Assembly: GCF_030814475.1 (NCBI RefSeq)
Contig: NZ_JAUSVF010000001.1
Location: 3,354,001-3,418,000, forward strand
Length of the DNA stretch: 64,000 nucleotides
Direction of reading: 5' to 3'
From: Pararhizobium capsulatum DSM 1112
Lineage (GTDB): Bacteria > Pseudomonadota > Alphaproteobacteria > Rhizobiales > Rhizobiaceae
Positions within the stretch are counted from its first letter, which is position 1. Every line of letters begins with the position of its first letter. The notes under the pieces were generated by a model. The model was not told where the DNA came from, did no database searches, and saw only the letters and a list, made by a program, of their open reading frames with translations. The position numbers and the translations under genes are program-made. Positions 8,910 through 17,951 of the stretch are shown here, piece after piece.

Positions 8910-9896
8910 TTTGTCGGCGGTCCGCTAATCCAAATTTGGATGCATGCAATACAGCCCGCCCTTCGCCTTACAGTTGTGGTACAGGTGCGAGCCGGCAAAG
9001 GCGGTGCGCCAGCTTGTATCTTTTAGGAGGGCATCGGCTGGCTGATCGCCCGCTGCCACGCATCGCCTTCACCACCAATGCCGAAAAAGGAATCCGCTGA
9101 CGCGGATGCTTTACTGCTCGCCCGTAGAGTGATCAGCGGCATGGCATATCAAAGGGCGTTCGGTGGCGTACGAAACCTCCTCGCATGGATATCAAAATAT
9201 TGAAGCTGCCCGCCGCCACCTCATCGCCAGTTTCGAAATTCGTGGCCTCGCAATTACGCCGCTGGCTTCAAGTTTTGTCCGCAAACCGCGGCTAATCTTT
9301 CGCCCGCAACAGTTTTCTCCCAGTTCAGGCTGGGCCCAACCGAGCAGGGCCCGAGCCGCCTGGATAAGATTGACCGTCAAATAAATTGAGGTCGCAGCCG
9401 TCGTCGGTCTCCGTGCAGCGTAGGGTGGTCGCTGACGACCGTGACGCAACAAAGGCGTCGTGTACGAGCGGTATTCAAAAATCCCGGCAACTGTGTCATT
9501 CTACGATAGATCCGCTAACTGCCCCCTCGCGGGCAACCTCGATCCCGGGGGCGAATCGGGAAATCCAGCAAAAGACCTTCGGAACATCAAAACTGACTGG
9601 TTTGTCGACCAATTCGTCGCCCAAAATCACTGGCATTTCGCGCAGAGGCTTGCCTCTTCAACAAATCGAGCGCGGCCGGTCGACGACTCGACCCATCGAC
9701 CTTTCGGTCCCAAGCCGATTCTGCACATTATCGCGAGAGCAGCCCACGCCCGATCCCAAAATCAGGGCCGGCAACCGGTTGAATTATCAAGATTTTATGT
9801 TATATTCACGGTCGACAGAGGTACAATGAAAGAATTGGCCCTGTCGCCCAGGAGCACCGGCAAAACGGGCGTGTCCGACACAAAATCCTGGAAAAA
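8910..9896. other. Decayed accessory DNA left of the integrative element
   Basis: No intact gene is supported here. A 41-codon plus-strand frame at 9078-9203 (MPKKESADADALLLARRVI) looks protein-like but is unproven. The XRE remnant is listed separately. From about 9400 to the element boundary at 9897 the frames have no motifs or ribosome binding sites. Confidence 0.45.
9192..9380 (-). pseudogene. Remnant of an XRE regulator
   Basis: From a TTG at 9380 the frame reads LTVNLIQAARALLGWAQPELGE, the standard opening of small rhizobial XRE regulators, but the recognition helix is then lost and the frame continues into KLEASGVIARP, where the family normally has ALEASGVEFI. One or more small indels are needed to restore it. 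Confidence 0.6.
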
Positions 9897-9912
9897 GTGG
9901 TGGGCCCGGAGG
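9897..9912. repeat. attL: 16-bp copy of the tRNA-Ile2 3' end
   Basis: GTGGTGGGCCCGGAGG here is identical to 22519-22534 and the sequences diverge immediately on the inner and outer sides. It corresponds to the CCA end, acceptor 3' strand and start of the T stem of the tRNA. Confidence 0.85.
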
Positions 9913-10010
9913 CGGCAGCATAATACAATAAATTCAGATACTTAACAGGCCCGCACCTTCAAAAAACGGGCTTTGAATTCATTTTGTAAACTGAACCGCA
10001 CCCCGCACCG

Positions 10011-10081
10011 CTCATCTTCAAGGATGAGTGTAAATGTACATATTAATTCCTGCAAAAACGGTCAACGTCAACACGTTGCCG
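10011..10081. repeat. Two small hairpins upstream of rep
   Basis: CTCATC/GATGAG (10011-10016 and 10023-10028, 6-nt loop) and a CAACGT/ACGTTG stem (10063-10068 and 10073-10078) extended by CGG/CCG lie in an AT-rich stretch 100-170 bp before rep. Hairpins of this type can form the double-strand origin of rolling-circle replicons, which is an inference from position. Confidence 0.4.
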
Positions 10082-10182
10082 GTGTTGCACAGATACTTCC
10101 TGACCGCCTTTGAAACGAGCTTCTCTGCGCAGGCAACCGCTGCACAGGCTCGTAGGGTCGTGTTCACAAAGGAGGCGGTCCG

Positions 10183-11511
10183 TTGACCCTACCGACAAAG
10201 TTCCCTGAGAATTATTGGAATCATAAAAAGCTATCACGGCGAGAACGGACAGCCTTACGTGATACGGCAGCATATATCCTTCAATCCGAAAACGGTCGCG
10301 GACGAGCAGTCTGCGCATGTGGACACTCGGGCAAAGGCACCAAAGTCGTCGCTCTGTTCCTGAAGAGTGATGGGACCGCCGGAACCAATGGAACACTTCG
10401 ATGCGGATCGCCATGGCTTTGCGCAGATTGTGCACCGTTGAAGGCAAACCAACGTCTGGAGCGGCTTCAAGACCTGGCGAATGCTCTAGTTACAGAAAAC
10501 GGGAAAATGGCATCGATCACAATTACTGTTGGTCACGATAGAGCCTCCCATTTGCAGGACATCAAGCAGGCAATCGAAACAGCGTCACGAAAGGCACGAC
10601 AGGGGGCTCCATGGGAACGGCAGAAGCTTCGGCACGACGTCATCGGGGTCTTATCCGCTCCAGAGGTGATATATTCACTAAGACACGGTTGGCATTTCCA
10701 CATTCACCATGCCTTTTTAACTGGGGAGACAGGGAACTCCGAAGAATTGGGTTGGTGGTTTGTTCGGCGATACCTCAAGTATCTGGCAAGCGCGGGCTTT
10801 ACCGCCAACATCCAAAGCCAGGAAGTTTCAATGGTACGCGACCCGAGACGATTTTTTACCTATTTGAGAAAGGGAGTCACACGGTTGGCGCAGGATGTGT
10901 GGGGGCTGCGTAAACCTGGAAAACTCAGAGATAAACATCTTTATCCATTCGATATTCTCCAGAAAGCGTCTGGATGTAAAATCATGAAATCCCTTTGGAA
11001 AGAATACGCGGATGTCATGCCCGGAACACGGTCATGCGTATTGACCCGGTCGATAGCGGTTCGTCTGAACATCAATCAGGACGACGATACTGCAGAAGTA
11101 GCGCACGAACATATAGTAGGTCAGCTACCTGCACCTACCTGGAAAGTGCTCGTAAACAGACGCAAAACAAATGTCATCTTGAGCCTTCTCGAAGATCGTG
11201 GTGCAGCAGCATGGCAGGAAATCTGTTCGCTGGCTCTAACTTTGGCGGCAGAAAAGTCCTCGATCAATGCCGTCCAGACCCAGGACAAAATTCCTACAAA
11301 GACATTCGAGCATCGGCCGAGTGCAGCGCAGGTTGCAAATTTGGCGCTTCATTATAAATGGCATCTCACCCGTAAGGAGCGAAACGGCGAAGCGATCAGG
11401 ATTGCATTAGATCGAGAACGTGGCCATGCGGTAGCCAATGGCCTTACCTTTTATCCGCCTAAAATCAGGGACGTTCTCGAAATATACGGCAATGAAGGCG
11501 TCTGCTCTTGA
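10183..11511 (+). CDS. Rolling-circle replication initiator (HUH Rep, Rep_1-like)
   Basis: The 442-aa protein has an N-terminal zinc-type cluster (C44, C46, then C74, C80, C83), the HUH metal motif WHFHIHHAFL (about 170-179) and a likely nicking tyrosine in FFTYLRKG (Y227, K230). Such proteins nick one strand at the origin and start rolling-circle replication. The TTG start at 10183 is supported by a perfect AAAGGAGG at 10168-10175, 7 nt upstream. Its presence on a tRNA-integrated element suggests the excised circle replicates. Confidence 0.85.
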   Translation: MTLPTKFPENYWNHKKLSRRERTALRDTAAYILQSENGRGRAVCACGHSGKGTKVVALFLKSDGTAGTNGTLRCGSPWLCADCAPLKANQRLERLQDLANALVTENGKMASITITVGHDRASHLQDIKQAIETASRKARQGAPWERQKLRHDVIGVLSAPEVIYSLRHGWHFHIHHAFLTGETGNSEELGWWFVRRYLKYLASAGFTANIQSQEVSMVRDPRRFFTYLRKGVTRLAQDVWGLRKPGKLRDKHLYPFDILQKASGCKIMKSLWKEYADVMPGTRSCVLTRSIAVRLNINQDDDTAEVAHEHIVGQLPAPTWKVLVNRRKTNVILSLLEDRGAAAWQEICSLALTLAAEKSSINAVQTQDKIPTKTFEHRPSAAQVANLALHYKWHLTRKERNGEAIRIALDRERGHAVANGLTFYPPKIRDVLEIYGNEGVCS

Positions 11512-11840
11512 TAGACGGGCACGGCCCAATGTCTGATAGCGGTCAAACCATCCAAAACGGCTTTACAGTTATTGCGACCAAGCATCGTTGCGCGGCCGCT
11601 TGGCATTTGACCGAACCAGTTGTTAGCCAAGCGCGAACTGGTATCGCAGGGTGCGTTTTCTGCCATTTCATCGAAACAGAGGTCCTGGTATGTTGAAGCC
11701 GCTGAGAAGACTTACCTACGCCTCGCAGATTTGCGCGAGACGTAGGCGCGCACTTTAAACGACAGCCAGATATTTCTGTTTCGGCTCAATTCGGGTAGAT
11801 TTTGACCTTAAAATCGAAAATCTCTTTCCCGCCTTAGCAG
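11512..11840. other. 329 bp between rep and the membrane-protein gene; imperfect hairpin
   Basis: No supported gene. A hairpin at 11715-11746 (CCTACG/CGTAGG plus CTCGC/GCGAG, one mismatch) may be a terminator for the two convergent genes or a replication-related structure. A 62-codon frame at 11508-11696 overlaps the end of rep and shows no motif. Confidence 0.4.
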
Positions 11841-12419
11841 TCAATTTCGCCGCCTTAGCAGCTTCGAAGCGGCCAGTATTAAAGGCACCCCGACTATGAA
11901 CTGGGCCGCGACTCCGCCAGAAATCCAACCGATAGCAGCCATCTTGATCGTGCCACCATCCATAGCCCCAACAAGCCAAAGCCCACCAAAAAACCACATA
12001 GCTGAAGCCGTGGACTGGATTATGCCTGCCCACCAGATATACCGCGCCACATCGACAGGGCCACGGAGCCGCCAGTCGCTACGATAAACCCGATAAATTA
12101 GATATGGGAACAAGACGCCAAAAAGATTGCAAAAATTCAGTACCAAGGCAAAGGCGGAAAATCGCCCGGTAACTGCGGCTGCGGCGAGTAATCCAACATA
12201 AATCGCCGGAAATGCTGCACGGCCGCCCGCAAGCGCTGCAAGTGTAATTATCGGCGCACCGACGTAGAATCCTGACACCCCAAACACCGCCCAAGGAAAC
12301 TGGACCACTCCAACTAGATCAGCTGCAAATGTGATCGTGGTGATTAGCACCCCATTTACAATTGTGCTCGTCCATCCCTCCGCTGATTGCAACTCAGAAG
12401 TTTCGATTAGATTTCGCAT
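11841..12419 (-). CDS. Polytopic membrane protein, MASE1-like or ECF-S-like
   Basis: The 192-aa protein has about five to six hydrophobic helices; the order GGRAAFPAIYVGLLAAAA ... FALVLNFCNLFGVLFPYLIYR ... WISGGVAAQFIVGVPLIL is reminiscent of the MASE1 sensory membrane domain, where a glycine-rich loop precedes a last VGPLL-type helix. An ECF-transporter S component is an alternative. There is no attached signalling domain. It starts 12 nt after the AsnRS-like gene, so both are in one operon. The resemblance is from pattern only. Confidence 0.6.
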   Translation of the reverse strand: MRNLIETSELQSAEGWTSTIVNGVLITTITFAADLVGVVQFPWAVFGVSGFYVGAPIITLAALAGGRAAFPAIYVGLLAAAAVTGRFSAFALVLNFCNLFGVLFPYLIYRVYRSDWRLRGPVDVARYIWWAGIIQSTASAMWFFGGLWLVGAMDGGTIKMAAIGWISGGVAAQFIVGVPLILAASKLLRRRN

Positions 12420-12431
12420 TAATGAATCCCC

Positions 12432-13346
12432 CTACGGCATTGATTTCGAAAAAGGGTACAGACCGCCAATTTTACTGCTCTGCAAATTAAGCGGATAGGG
12501 CACGGCATCAACAATGTTTTCTAGGCCAAGGAAACTCTGCAAAAGACGCTCGTAGCTAAAACCGATCAATGCAGAGGGAGAAGAAATTTTCTTCAAGCTA
12601 AAATCCAGGTTGCGGATAATTTCTTCAACACCAGGGTCAGATGCGAATGCCGATGACTTATAAGAGCTGATTAAGCGTTCTTGATCGAGTTCCAATCTAC
12701 TCCCGGTCCCTACTTCTCCCGAGAAAGGAAGGATCACTTCGAAGAGCGACGATGAGGTCTCGTCACTGACAAACTCGTAGCGAAACGGCTCTGTTGACTT
12801 GGGCTTATTGGTCAGGATCACAGCCCTGTTTCCGTTCGCTTCAACCAGGCGTAGCTGGTCAGCACTACTGAGATCACGATCAGCGGGAATTTCGCTTGCT
12901 TCGCACGCTGTCGCAAAATCGAAATGTGCAAAATCGAGAACTTTACCTATACCAGCAGAAGCCTCCCAATTTCGCCATACGAAGGAAATCAAGTCCTGAA
13001 AAAGCTTCTTCGCTCGATGTTCATCCCCCGGAAATACAAGGGATACGTAAGTAAATTCAAGAAGCCTATTTCGTCCCTCTTCCGGCCTAAAAACGCGCAT
13101 TGTACTATATACTTTTCCGACCAAAGCGGACGAGGCTATTAGACAATCCAAGTTACCTTGAGAAAGCTTAAGTTTAGTTCCGGACAATTCCGCATTTATG
13201 GAAGCTCTATCACCGTCATTTTCTCCAGACCTTTCCAGTGTTGGGGGGTGTACTTCTATTGCCCCGAAGTGGTCCATCCACGATCTAGTAGCCGCGAGCC
13301 CCGAAGAATAAAGCTTGATCAAATTACCTCTATCAATAAGGCTCAT
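12432..13346 (-). CDS. Asparaginyl-tRNA-synthetase-like catalytic core paralog
   Basis: The 304-aa protein is a class II aminoacyl-tRNA synthetase core of the AsnRS/AspRS type without an anticodon-binding domain. Motif 1-like FGAIEVHPPTLER (27-39), motif 2-like VFRPEEGRNRLLEF (85-98; R87), the ILTNKPKSTEPF and SGEVGTGSRLE blocks (177-188, 209-219) and motif 3-like GFSYERLLQ (262-270; R267) are all present, with GLENIVDAVPYP after. Adenylate chemistry is plausible since the two key arginines remain. Comparable stand-alone cores include the archaeal AsnRS-related asparagine synthetase. Substrate and role here are unknown; the neighbours are a membrane protein and a divergent nucleotidyltransferase. 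Confidence 0.8.
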   Translation of the reverse strand: MSLIDRGNLIKLYSSGLAATRSWMDHFGAIEVHPPTLERSGENDGDRASINAELSGTKLKLSQGNLDCLIASSALVGKVYSTMRVFRPEEGRNRLLEFTYVSLVFPGDEHRAKKLFQDLISFVWRNWEASAGIGKVLDFAHFDFATACEASEIPADRDLSSADQLRLVEANGNRAVILTNKPKSTEPFRYEFVSDETSSSLFEVILPFSGEVGTGSRLELDQERLISSYKSSAFASDPGVEEIIRNLDFSLKKISSPSALIGFSYERLLQSFLGLENIVDAVPYPLNLQSSKIGGLYPFSKSMP

Positions 13347-13417
13347 TTCCTATCCCTCCACCAATTATTGCATCAAATTACTTTTTGTATAAAAATGCAA
13401 CTAGAGGGAATCTAAGA

Positions 13418-14206
13418 ATGCTAAAAAAACTTATCCGCGTCGCCATCGGCGACATTATACCGAACCTGGCAGATGGAGGCCGCATCGACGAAGAAGTTCT
13501 GGAAATTTGCATCCGGTGTAAAGAACATCTATTCCTCCAGCTTGGAATTGATGTCCAGACACTTTATGTCCGTGGCTCTGTCGCCATAGGTTCAGATGTC
13601 CCAATGTATTCCGACTTAGATTTGGTCGGTTTTTGCAACTCTACAAGCTACGACAAAGCAGAAGCAGATGTGATTGTTCGTCGAATCGGCGAAAGTTACA
13701 GTCGATTTTCGTTGATCGACCTTCAAATCGTGTGCGCCCCACACGGTGTCGCACTCTCGAAGAACTTACAGTTATTCTATAACTTAAGTTTGCAGCGTAT
13801 TTTGGCGGTTGGTCCGGACATTATGGCGACGATACCTAGAATAACAAGCACAACATATCTACACAGAACAATTTACAGTGAATATTGGCTGGAGTCGAAT
13901 AAAATAAAGGAGTATATATTAAAAGGAGTACCTTTCAGCTACGCTGGGGAACCGAGAGGCCCTGATTTTTTGGCACGATGGTATGCCCGCCTTTTCCTTA
14001 GATTGTCAGTGATGCAAATGTACAAAAATACAGGCTATTTAGTGAGCGATCTTGAAACCTGTGCTACGATATGTGCAGCTTACCGACCAGAGCATGCTCA
14101 AGTCTTCGAGGAATTTTTCGTTGCAGAAAGATTTCCACCGAAAGACCCTCGGCAAGTTTTAACTTTGATTGCCGCTGGATTATCTTTGTCGCGCGAGCAT
14201 TGGTAA
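13418..14206 (+). CDS. Pol-beta-superfamily nucleotidyltransferase
   Basis: The 262-aa protein has the family signature: RGSVAIGSDVPMYSDLDLV, with G53-S54 and metal aspartates D66 and D68, and a third acidic residue in LIDLQIV (D101). A helical C-terminal domain follows, as in aminoglycoside adenylyltransferases and related enzymes. It would transfer a nucleotide to a small molecule, protein or RNA. The ATG at 13418 follows AGAGGGA at a good distance; an upstream TTG at 13385 is less likely. It diverges from the AsnRS-like gene with only about 70 bp between starts, suggesting shared control. Confidence 0.8.
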   Translation: MLKKLIRVAIGDIIPNLADGGRIDEEVLEICIRCKEHLFLQLGIDVQTLYVRGSVAIGSDVPMYSDLDLVGFCNSTSYDKAEADVIVRRIGESYSRFSLIDLQIVCAPHGVALSKNLQLFYNLSLQRILAVGPDIMATIPRITSTTYLHRTIYSEYWLESNKIKEYILKGVPFSYAGEPRGPDFLARWYARLFLRLSVMQMYKNTGYLVSDLETCATICAAYRPEHAQVFEEFFVAERFPPKDPRQVLTLIAAGLSLSREHW

Positions 14207-14383
14207 TTCACTGTTCGTCATGTTTTTCCCCAATCATATTTCGGCCAGCTCTTTCGAAAAGCTTAAGTAAGTTATCGTGTCATTCGGCGATTGCCAGTAA
14301 ACCTTCTGACCTGCTTGTCTGCGTTCATAAGTTAGCTCTGCTCATTTTCTGGTCCTGCACCTGGACCGGGCTACACACTCGCA

Positions 14384-14569
14384 ATGGGGAGAGCCTTTGA
14401 GGCTCGTACGCGGGCGGCCATAGTCACTTCTCCACACTTAGATAATCTGCCTCGCATGGCAGTAGCTGGTGAAGAGGTGCTCGTTTTGGCGATCAAAATG
14501 GCAGACAAGGAACGCACTCATGCGGCTGCATAGGACCTTGCGTTCTTTCTACAGAGGATAGAAGACGTT
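14384..14569 (+). pseudogene. Small broken frame left of the serine recombinase
   Basis: From ATG 14384 the frame reads MGRAFEARTRAAIVTSPHL ... MADKERTHAAA, meets TAG at 14531 and continues in frame as [18 protein letters not shown] into the recombinase end. Composition looks like protein on both sides of the stop. I do not know the family. The remaining sequence from 14207 to 14383 shows nothing. Confidence 0.35.
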
Positions 14570-15298
14570 CTAGGAATCTACGGTGGTGCGCGGGGCCGTA
14601 TCGGCAGCGTTTTCCGCATAAACGACAGCGTTTGGGCGATCTAAGGCACGCTTTACTGTCATAGCAGCCCATCCCCCACCACGAGCAGTTTTTATGCCGC
14701 GCTGGTTGAGAACTTCGGCCAAGGCGCGGAACGTTACCACGCCCTGATCCTGCAACTGCTTTACCACCGGCAGGATATTGGCGGCGAATGCGTCGGCAAT
14801 CATTGCGTTCCGCGCCGCGCCAAACAACTGGGCTTGCGTAAGATTAGTTCGATTGCCGAGAGCAGCACCGGCTTTCTTTTTTGCCTGGAGCGCTTCCCGG
14901 GTACGCTTTGAGATGAGCGCTCGTTCCTTTTCAGCCAGCGCAGCATAGAGATGCAGCATAAAGGGATCGGCGTCTGCACCTAGTTCGGTCACGATGAACG
15001 GAACGCGTTGCGCCATGAGCCCGGCGATAAAAGCTACGTCGCGTGAAAGCCTGTCGAGCTTGGCTACAATAACAGGGACCTTTGTCTTCCGGGCGATCCG
15101 AAGGGCTTCGGAGAGGACTGGACGACGGTCAAGTGCATCAAACCCCTTGCCCGTCTCCACTTCCTGGAACCAGTCTGTGACGACAAGACCTTCCGCTTCT
15201 GCAAACCGCTCAATGTTGGCACGCTGGGCTTCAAGACCCAGTCCACTTTTGCCTTGGGCCTGGGTAGAAACGCGGACGTATGCGATGGCTGACTTCAT
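14570..15298 (-). CDS. Serine recombinase (resolvase/invertase family)
   Basis: The 242-aa protein begins [22 protein letters not shown] with catalytic Ser11, followed by [22 protein letters not shown] and [18 protein letters not shown], and ends in a helix-turn-helix region ([26 protein letters not shown] is the recombinase-type linker). Length fits a small resolvase. It could resolve multimers of the excised circle or be a later passenger. It is on the minus strand with 156 bp before the next gene. Confidence 0.85.
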   Translation of the reverse strand: MKSAIAYVRVSTQAQGKSGLGLEAQRANIERFAEAEGLVVTDWFQEVETGKGFDALDRRPVLSEALRIARKTKVPVIVAKLDRLSRDVAFIAGLMAQRVPFIVTELGADADPFMLHLYAALAEKERALISKRTREALQAKKKAGAALGNRTNLTQAQLFGAARNAMIADAFAANILPVVKQLQDQGVVTFRALAEVLNQRGIKTARGGGWAAMTVKRALDRPNAVVYAENAADTAPRTTVDS

Positions 15299-15454
15299 GA
15301 AAGTGATTTCTGTAACATTTCTATATGCTCATTTAGCCATGTTACAGCCCTTAAATCAACAATGCGCGGCGTATTAGCCTTATGGACAGAACAGGCCTGG
15401 TGCATAGCGACAAAATCGCTGGGGTTCTATTGGTGGGTAGCAAGCTAGAAAAGA

Positions 15455-16357
15455 TCAGGCTTTGGAAATCTGCCATTTTGCGAAATCAACAAACACATAG
15501 GAAAACCAATAAAGTAAGATTGGAACCAAAAGTGCAAATAATGGCTCTGACCCACCGATTCGAGACAGATTGAAGTTTGCGCGTGCCCCCAGATTGTGGA
15601 ACGTTCGGTTCCGTACAGTAACAACGAATGAGCCGACATCCTTGAATGGAACCGAAAAAATTCCGTTCTCCTCGTCGATCACCAAGGTTTTTATCTCCGG
15701 TAGGATTATTGTCTTGAATTCATCAATGAGTGCCGTTGCAAGATCGTCTCCCAGCTCTGCCAAAGAAAAATCTAAAGTCGCTCTCGCGAAGCCCTCATTC
15801 AACCCAGTGTAGTGCTGTAGAAATTTTTGTAACATGCCAAGCTCACCTGGAGCTTTTTTCTCATCATAAATACTTGAAAGAAAGCTATGTGCGTGCCTGA
15901 AGTCCTTGTCATTAGAGACGTAGATGAGAGGACATGCGGCCGAAATTCTTTCAAGTATTCTATATGTGTAAAGGAAGCTCTCAGTGAATTTTTGCTCTCC
16001 GAGAGACTTAAGTAGAAATCCAAGCTCCGCAAGAATCTCAATATAAAAGCCTTTATTGAGAATTCTAGCTCTGCGAAAAAGTGAGGCAATCTCATCTTCG
16101 TCTGGGCGTTCTTCAAAAATATAGTCTAGAATCCGGTCAATCTCATCTAAAGCAATGTCATCGCCAGGATTTATAAAGTTTTGATTTGCCTCGTAGAGGA
16201 CTTCATCCGTTCCGTCATCGCGAAGGTGCGCTGTCCCAGACAAAAGGCGCAATATTTTTATGATCTCCGGCGGCTCACTCGCGAGAAGCAACGAAGGGCT
16301 GCAGGAACCCACTGGGACTTCGAATTTTTCGACCATTCTTAATTTTATGACGGACAT
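15455..16357 (-). CDS. Helical protein with HEPN-like R-x4-H motif, partner of the DUF262/DGQHR-like protein
   Basis: The 300-aa protein is mainly helical with a middle stretch ESFLYTYRILERISAACPLIYV and, near the C-terminus, TVRNRTFHNLG, an R249-x4-H254 arrangement that matches the catalytic motif of many HEPN ribonucleases. A hydrophobic helix (about 275-290) follows. No family name is certain. Its ATG shares one base with the upstream stop (TAATG), so it is translationally coupled to the DGQHR-like gene. A toxin or RNase role is an inference from the motif and the pairing. Confidence 0.65.
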   Translation of the reverse strand: MSVIKLRMVEKFEVPVGSCSPSLLLASEPPEIIKILRLLSGTAHLRDDGTDEVLYEANQNFINPGDDIALDEIDRILDYIFEERPDEDEIASLFRRARILNKGFYIEILAELGFLLKSLGEQKFTESFLYTYRILERISAACPLIYVSNDKDFRHAHSFLSSIYDEKKAPGELGMLQKFLQHYTGLNEGFARATLDFSLAELGDDLATALIDEFKTIILPEIKTLVIDEENGIFSVPFKDVGSFVVTVRNRTFHNLGARANFNLSRIGGSEPLFALLVPILLYWFSYVFVDFAKWQISKA

Positions 16358-17394
16358 TAGTTAGCCGTCAGTTCGAAAAATACTTCTGTCAGTTGTTCCT
16401 CGCGCGCGTCCTTCAAGTCATCGATATTTTCGATGAAATGCAAAGATAACTCTCTCCTGTATTTACCGACATTTACCTTCGACGGGTTGATGGCTTGAAA
16501 TGCCGCTTCGAAAGCAACTATACATGAGGCGAAATGATCGGCGGTGAGTTGGCTCAGTTCGGGATTTGACTTCTTAGCACCCAGAGTGAAGCCAATCAGA
16601 TTATTTTCATTCCGTAGCCAATCCTTCGCAATATTGTTTGCCGACACTCGGTCAACCTGTGTCAGGACATCCGTAAAGCTTGTCTGCTCGGATGTAAGGC
16701 CTGATTCCATCACTTTTCCGACAAGGATTTCATCGAGTTTTTCTTCAATGAAGCGTGAATTCTGATTGTTCGGCCCCCCGGTAAGGAAAGCCAAGTAGGC
16801 AGACGCTACGTCCACCATGCGAAAACTACCTTTAGGCGAGTTCTGCTCAGTTTCCTTTTCTTTCAGGATAGTGATGTTTTGCAATGCACCATCACCCACC
16901 ATCTTGCCTATGAGATTGCCAGTCAGCATCTCCACCTGGTGGCGAACAGTCATCGGCTTTTGACCGTTGTTAAGGGTGATCATGCGATACAGGAGGAGAT
17001 CATACTTTTGTGCGATTATGACATTCACGAAAATAGGCCGGGCCGGATCAAAGCCATCCTCTTGGCTTGCAGCCTCTAGCGTGTTCAGCCGCTGCATTCC
17101 ATCGAGTACATATCCTTCACTGATATTGTCTCGAATGAAATCAGATATAGCGTCGATATCGACCTCCGCAGACATCGCCTCATTGACAAAGGCGAGCGTT
17201 ATGGAAGGCATTATGCAACCCGCAAGAATGTCTTTTTTCAACCTGTCGTAAAAACGCGGGCGTTGAAGTTTGCGCTGCTCCTCGAATCTATCAATAAGGG
17301 GGTAGAACCGCTCAAGCGCATCCTCATATGTAGTGCGCCCGCTAATCACCGCGCTCTTGATTACTTCGTCTCGCCTGACGTCAAAAAGGTCCAT
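16357..17394 (-). CDS. ParB/DUF262/DGQHR-superfamily protein
   Basis: The 345-aa protein contains YVLDGMQRLNTLEAA (D98, R102), close to the DGQQRLTTL signature of DUF262 (N-terminal half of GmrSD-type enzymes) and to DGQHR proteins such as DndB, plus ITLNNGQKPMTVRHQVEML, the second conserved block of the group. In known systems these domains bind or hydrolyse nucleotides and often regulate a DNA-acting partner. Here the partner is the HEPN-like protein. The 248-bp region between this gene and 17643 is the probable divergent promoter. Confidence 0.75.
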   Translation of the reverse strand: MDLFDVRRDEVIKSAVISGRTTYEDALERFYPLIDRFEEQRKLQRPRFYDRLKKDILAGCIMPSITLAFVNEAMSAEVDIDAISDFIRDNISEGYVLDGMQRLNTLEAASQEDGFDPARPIFVNVIIAQKYDLLLYRMITLNNGQKPMTVRHQVEMLTGNLIGKMVGDGALQNITILKEKETEQNSPKGSFRMVDVASAYLAFLTGGPNNQNSRFIEEKLDEILVGKVMESGLTSEQTSFTDVLTQVDRVSANNIAKDWLRNENNLIGFTLGAKKSNPELSQLTADHFASCIVAFEAAFQAINPSKVNVGKYRRELSLHFIENIDDLKDAREEQLTEVFFELTAN

Positions 17395-17642
17395 GATTCG
17401 CCCCGGAATTTACAATGCCTCCGTTTAGCTACACCATCGGTTGTTAATCGTCTCTAACGCCCTCCCCGAAATGTGGTGGAATGAGGCCGAAACTTGAAGT
17501 GCCAAGTTACGATTTCTACTCCGCATAGGATGTTTGTCCTTCTCCCGACCACTGGTGCCAGACTTACGCACTTATTTAAGGATGGCGCTTGAGATTATTT
17601 GGCTTGGCGATAATCTCCTTCAACCACAGATGGAGGGGTTGA

Positions 17643-17951
17643 ATGACACTGACAAATCGGGATGCATCGCTGGTTTTGGGAATGTCGATGAGAGGCGACA
17701 AGAAGCACGACATCGCCGCTTGGTTCGGCGAGAACCAGGCACGGATCGCGGAAGTTGAGCAAGGACAATTTGGAAGCGTCTCCGCCGCGCCAGCGAACGA
17801 GCTTCCTCCTAAGGGTGCGCCTGGTCCAAAGGGGCGTCGTCTTCGGGGCAAGGTAACAAAAGCTGTGGAAGCCTTGGAGAAGAATGACGTCGCGACAGCG
17901 ATGCAGTTGCTTAAAGATGGACTCGCCGACTTCGCCAAAAATGAAGCTTAG
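17643..17951 (+). CDS. Small conserved rhizobial HTH-like protein
   Basis: The 102-aa protein has a helix-turn-helix-like part, VLGMSMRGDKKHDIAAWFGENQARIAEVEQG (read as residues 11-41), then a proline/glycine linker and a helical tail. Similar small proteins occur widely on rhizobial plasmids and islands; their function is not established to my knowledge. It overlaps the end of the convergent methyltransferase gene by 4 nt. Confidence 0.7.
   Translation: MTLTNRDASLVLGMSMRGDKKHDIAAWFGENQARIAEVEQGQFGSVSAAPANELPPKGAPGPKGRRLRGKVTKAVEALEKNDVATAMQLLKDGLADFAKNEA

Noticed and set aside
9460..9945. Plus-strand frame of 161 codons crossing attL
   Set aside because: It spans the element boundary, has no ribosome binding site and no motif.
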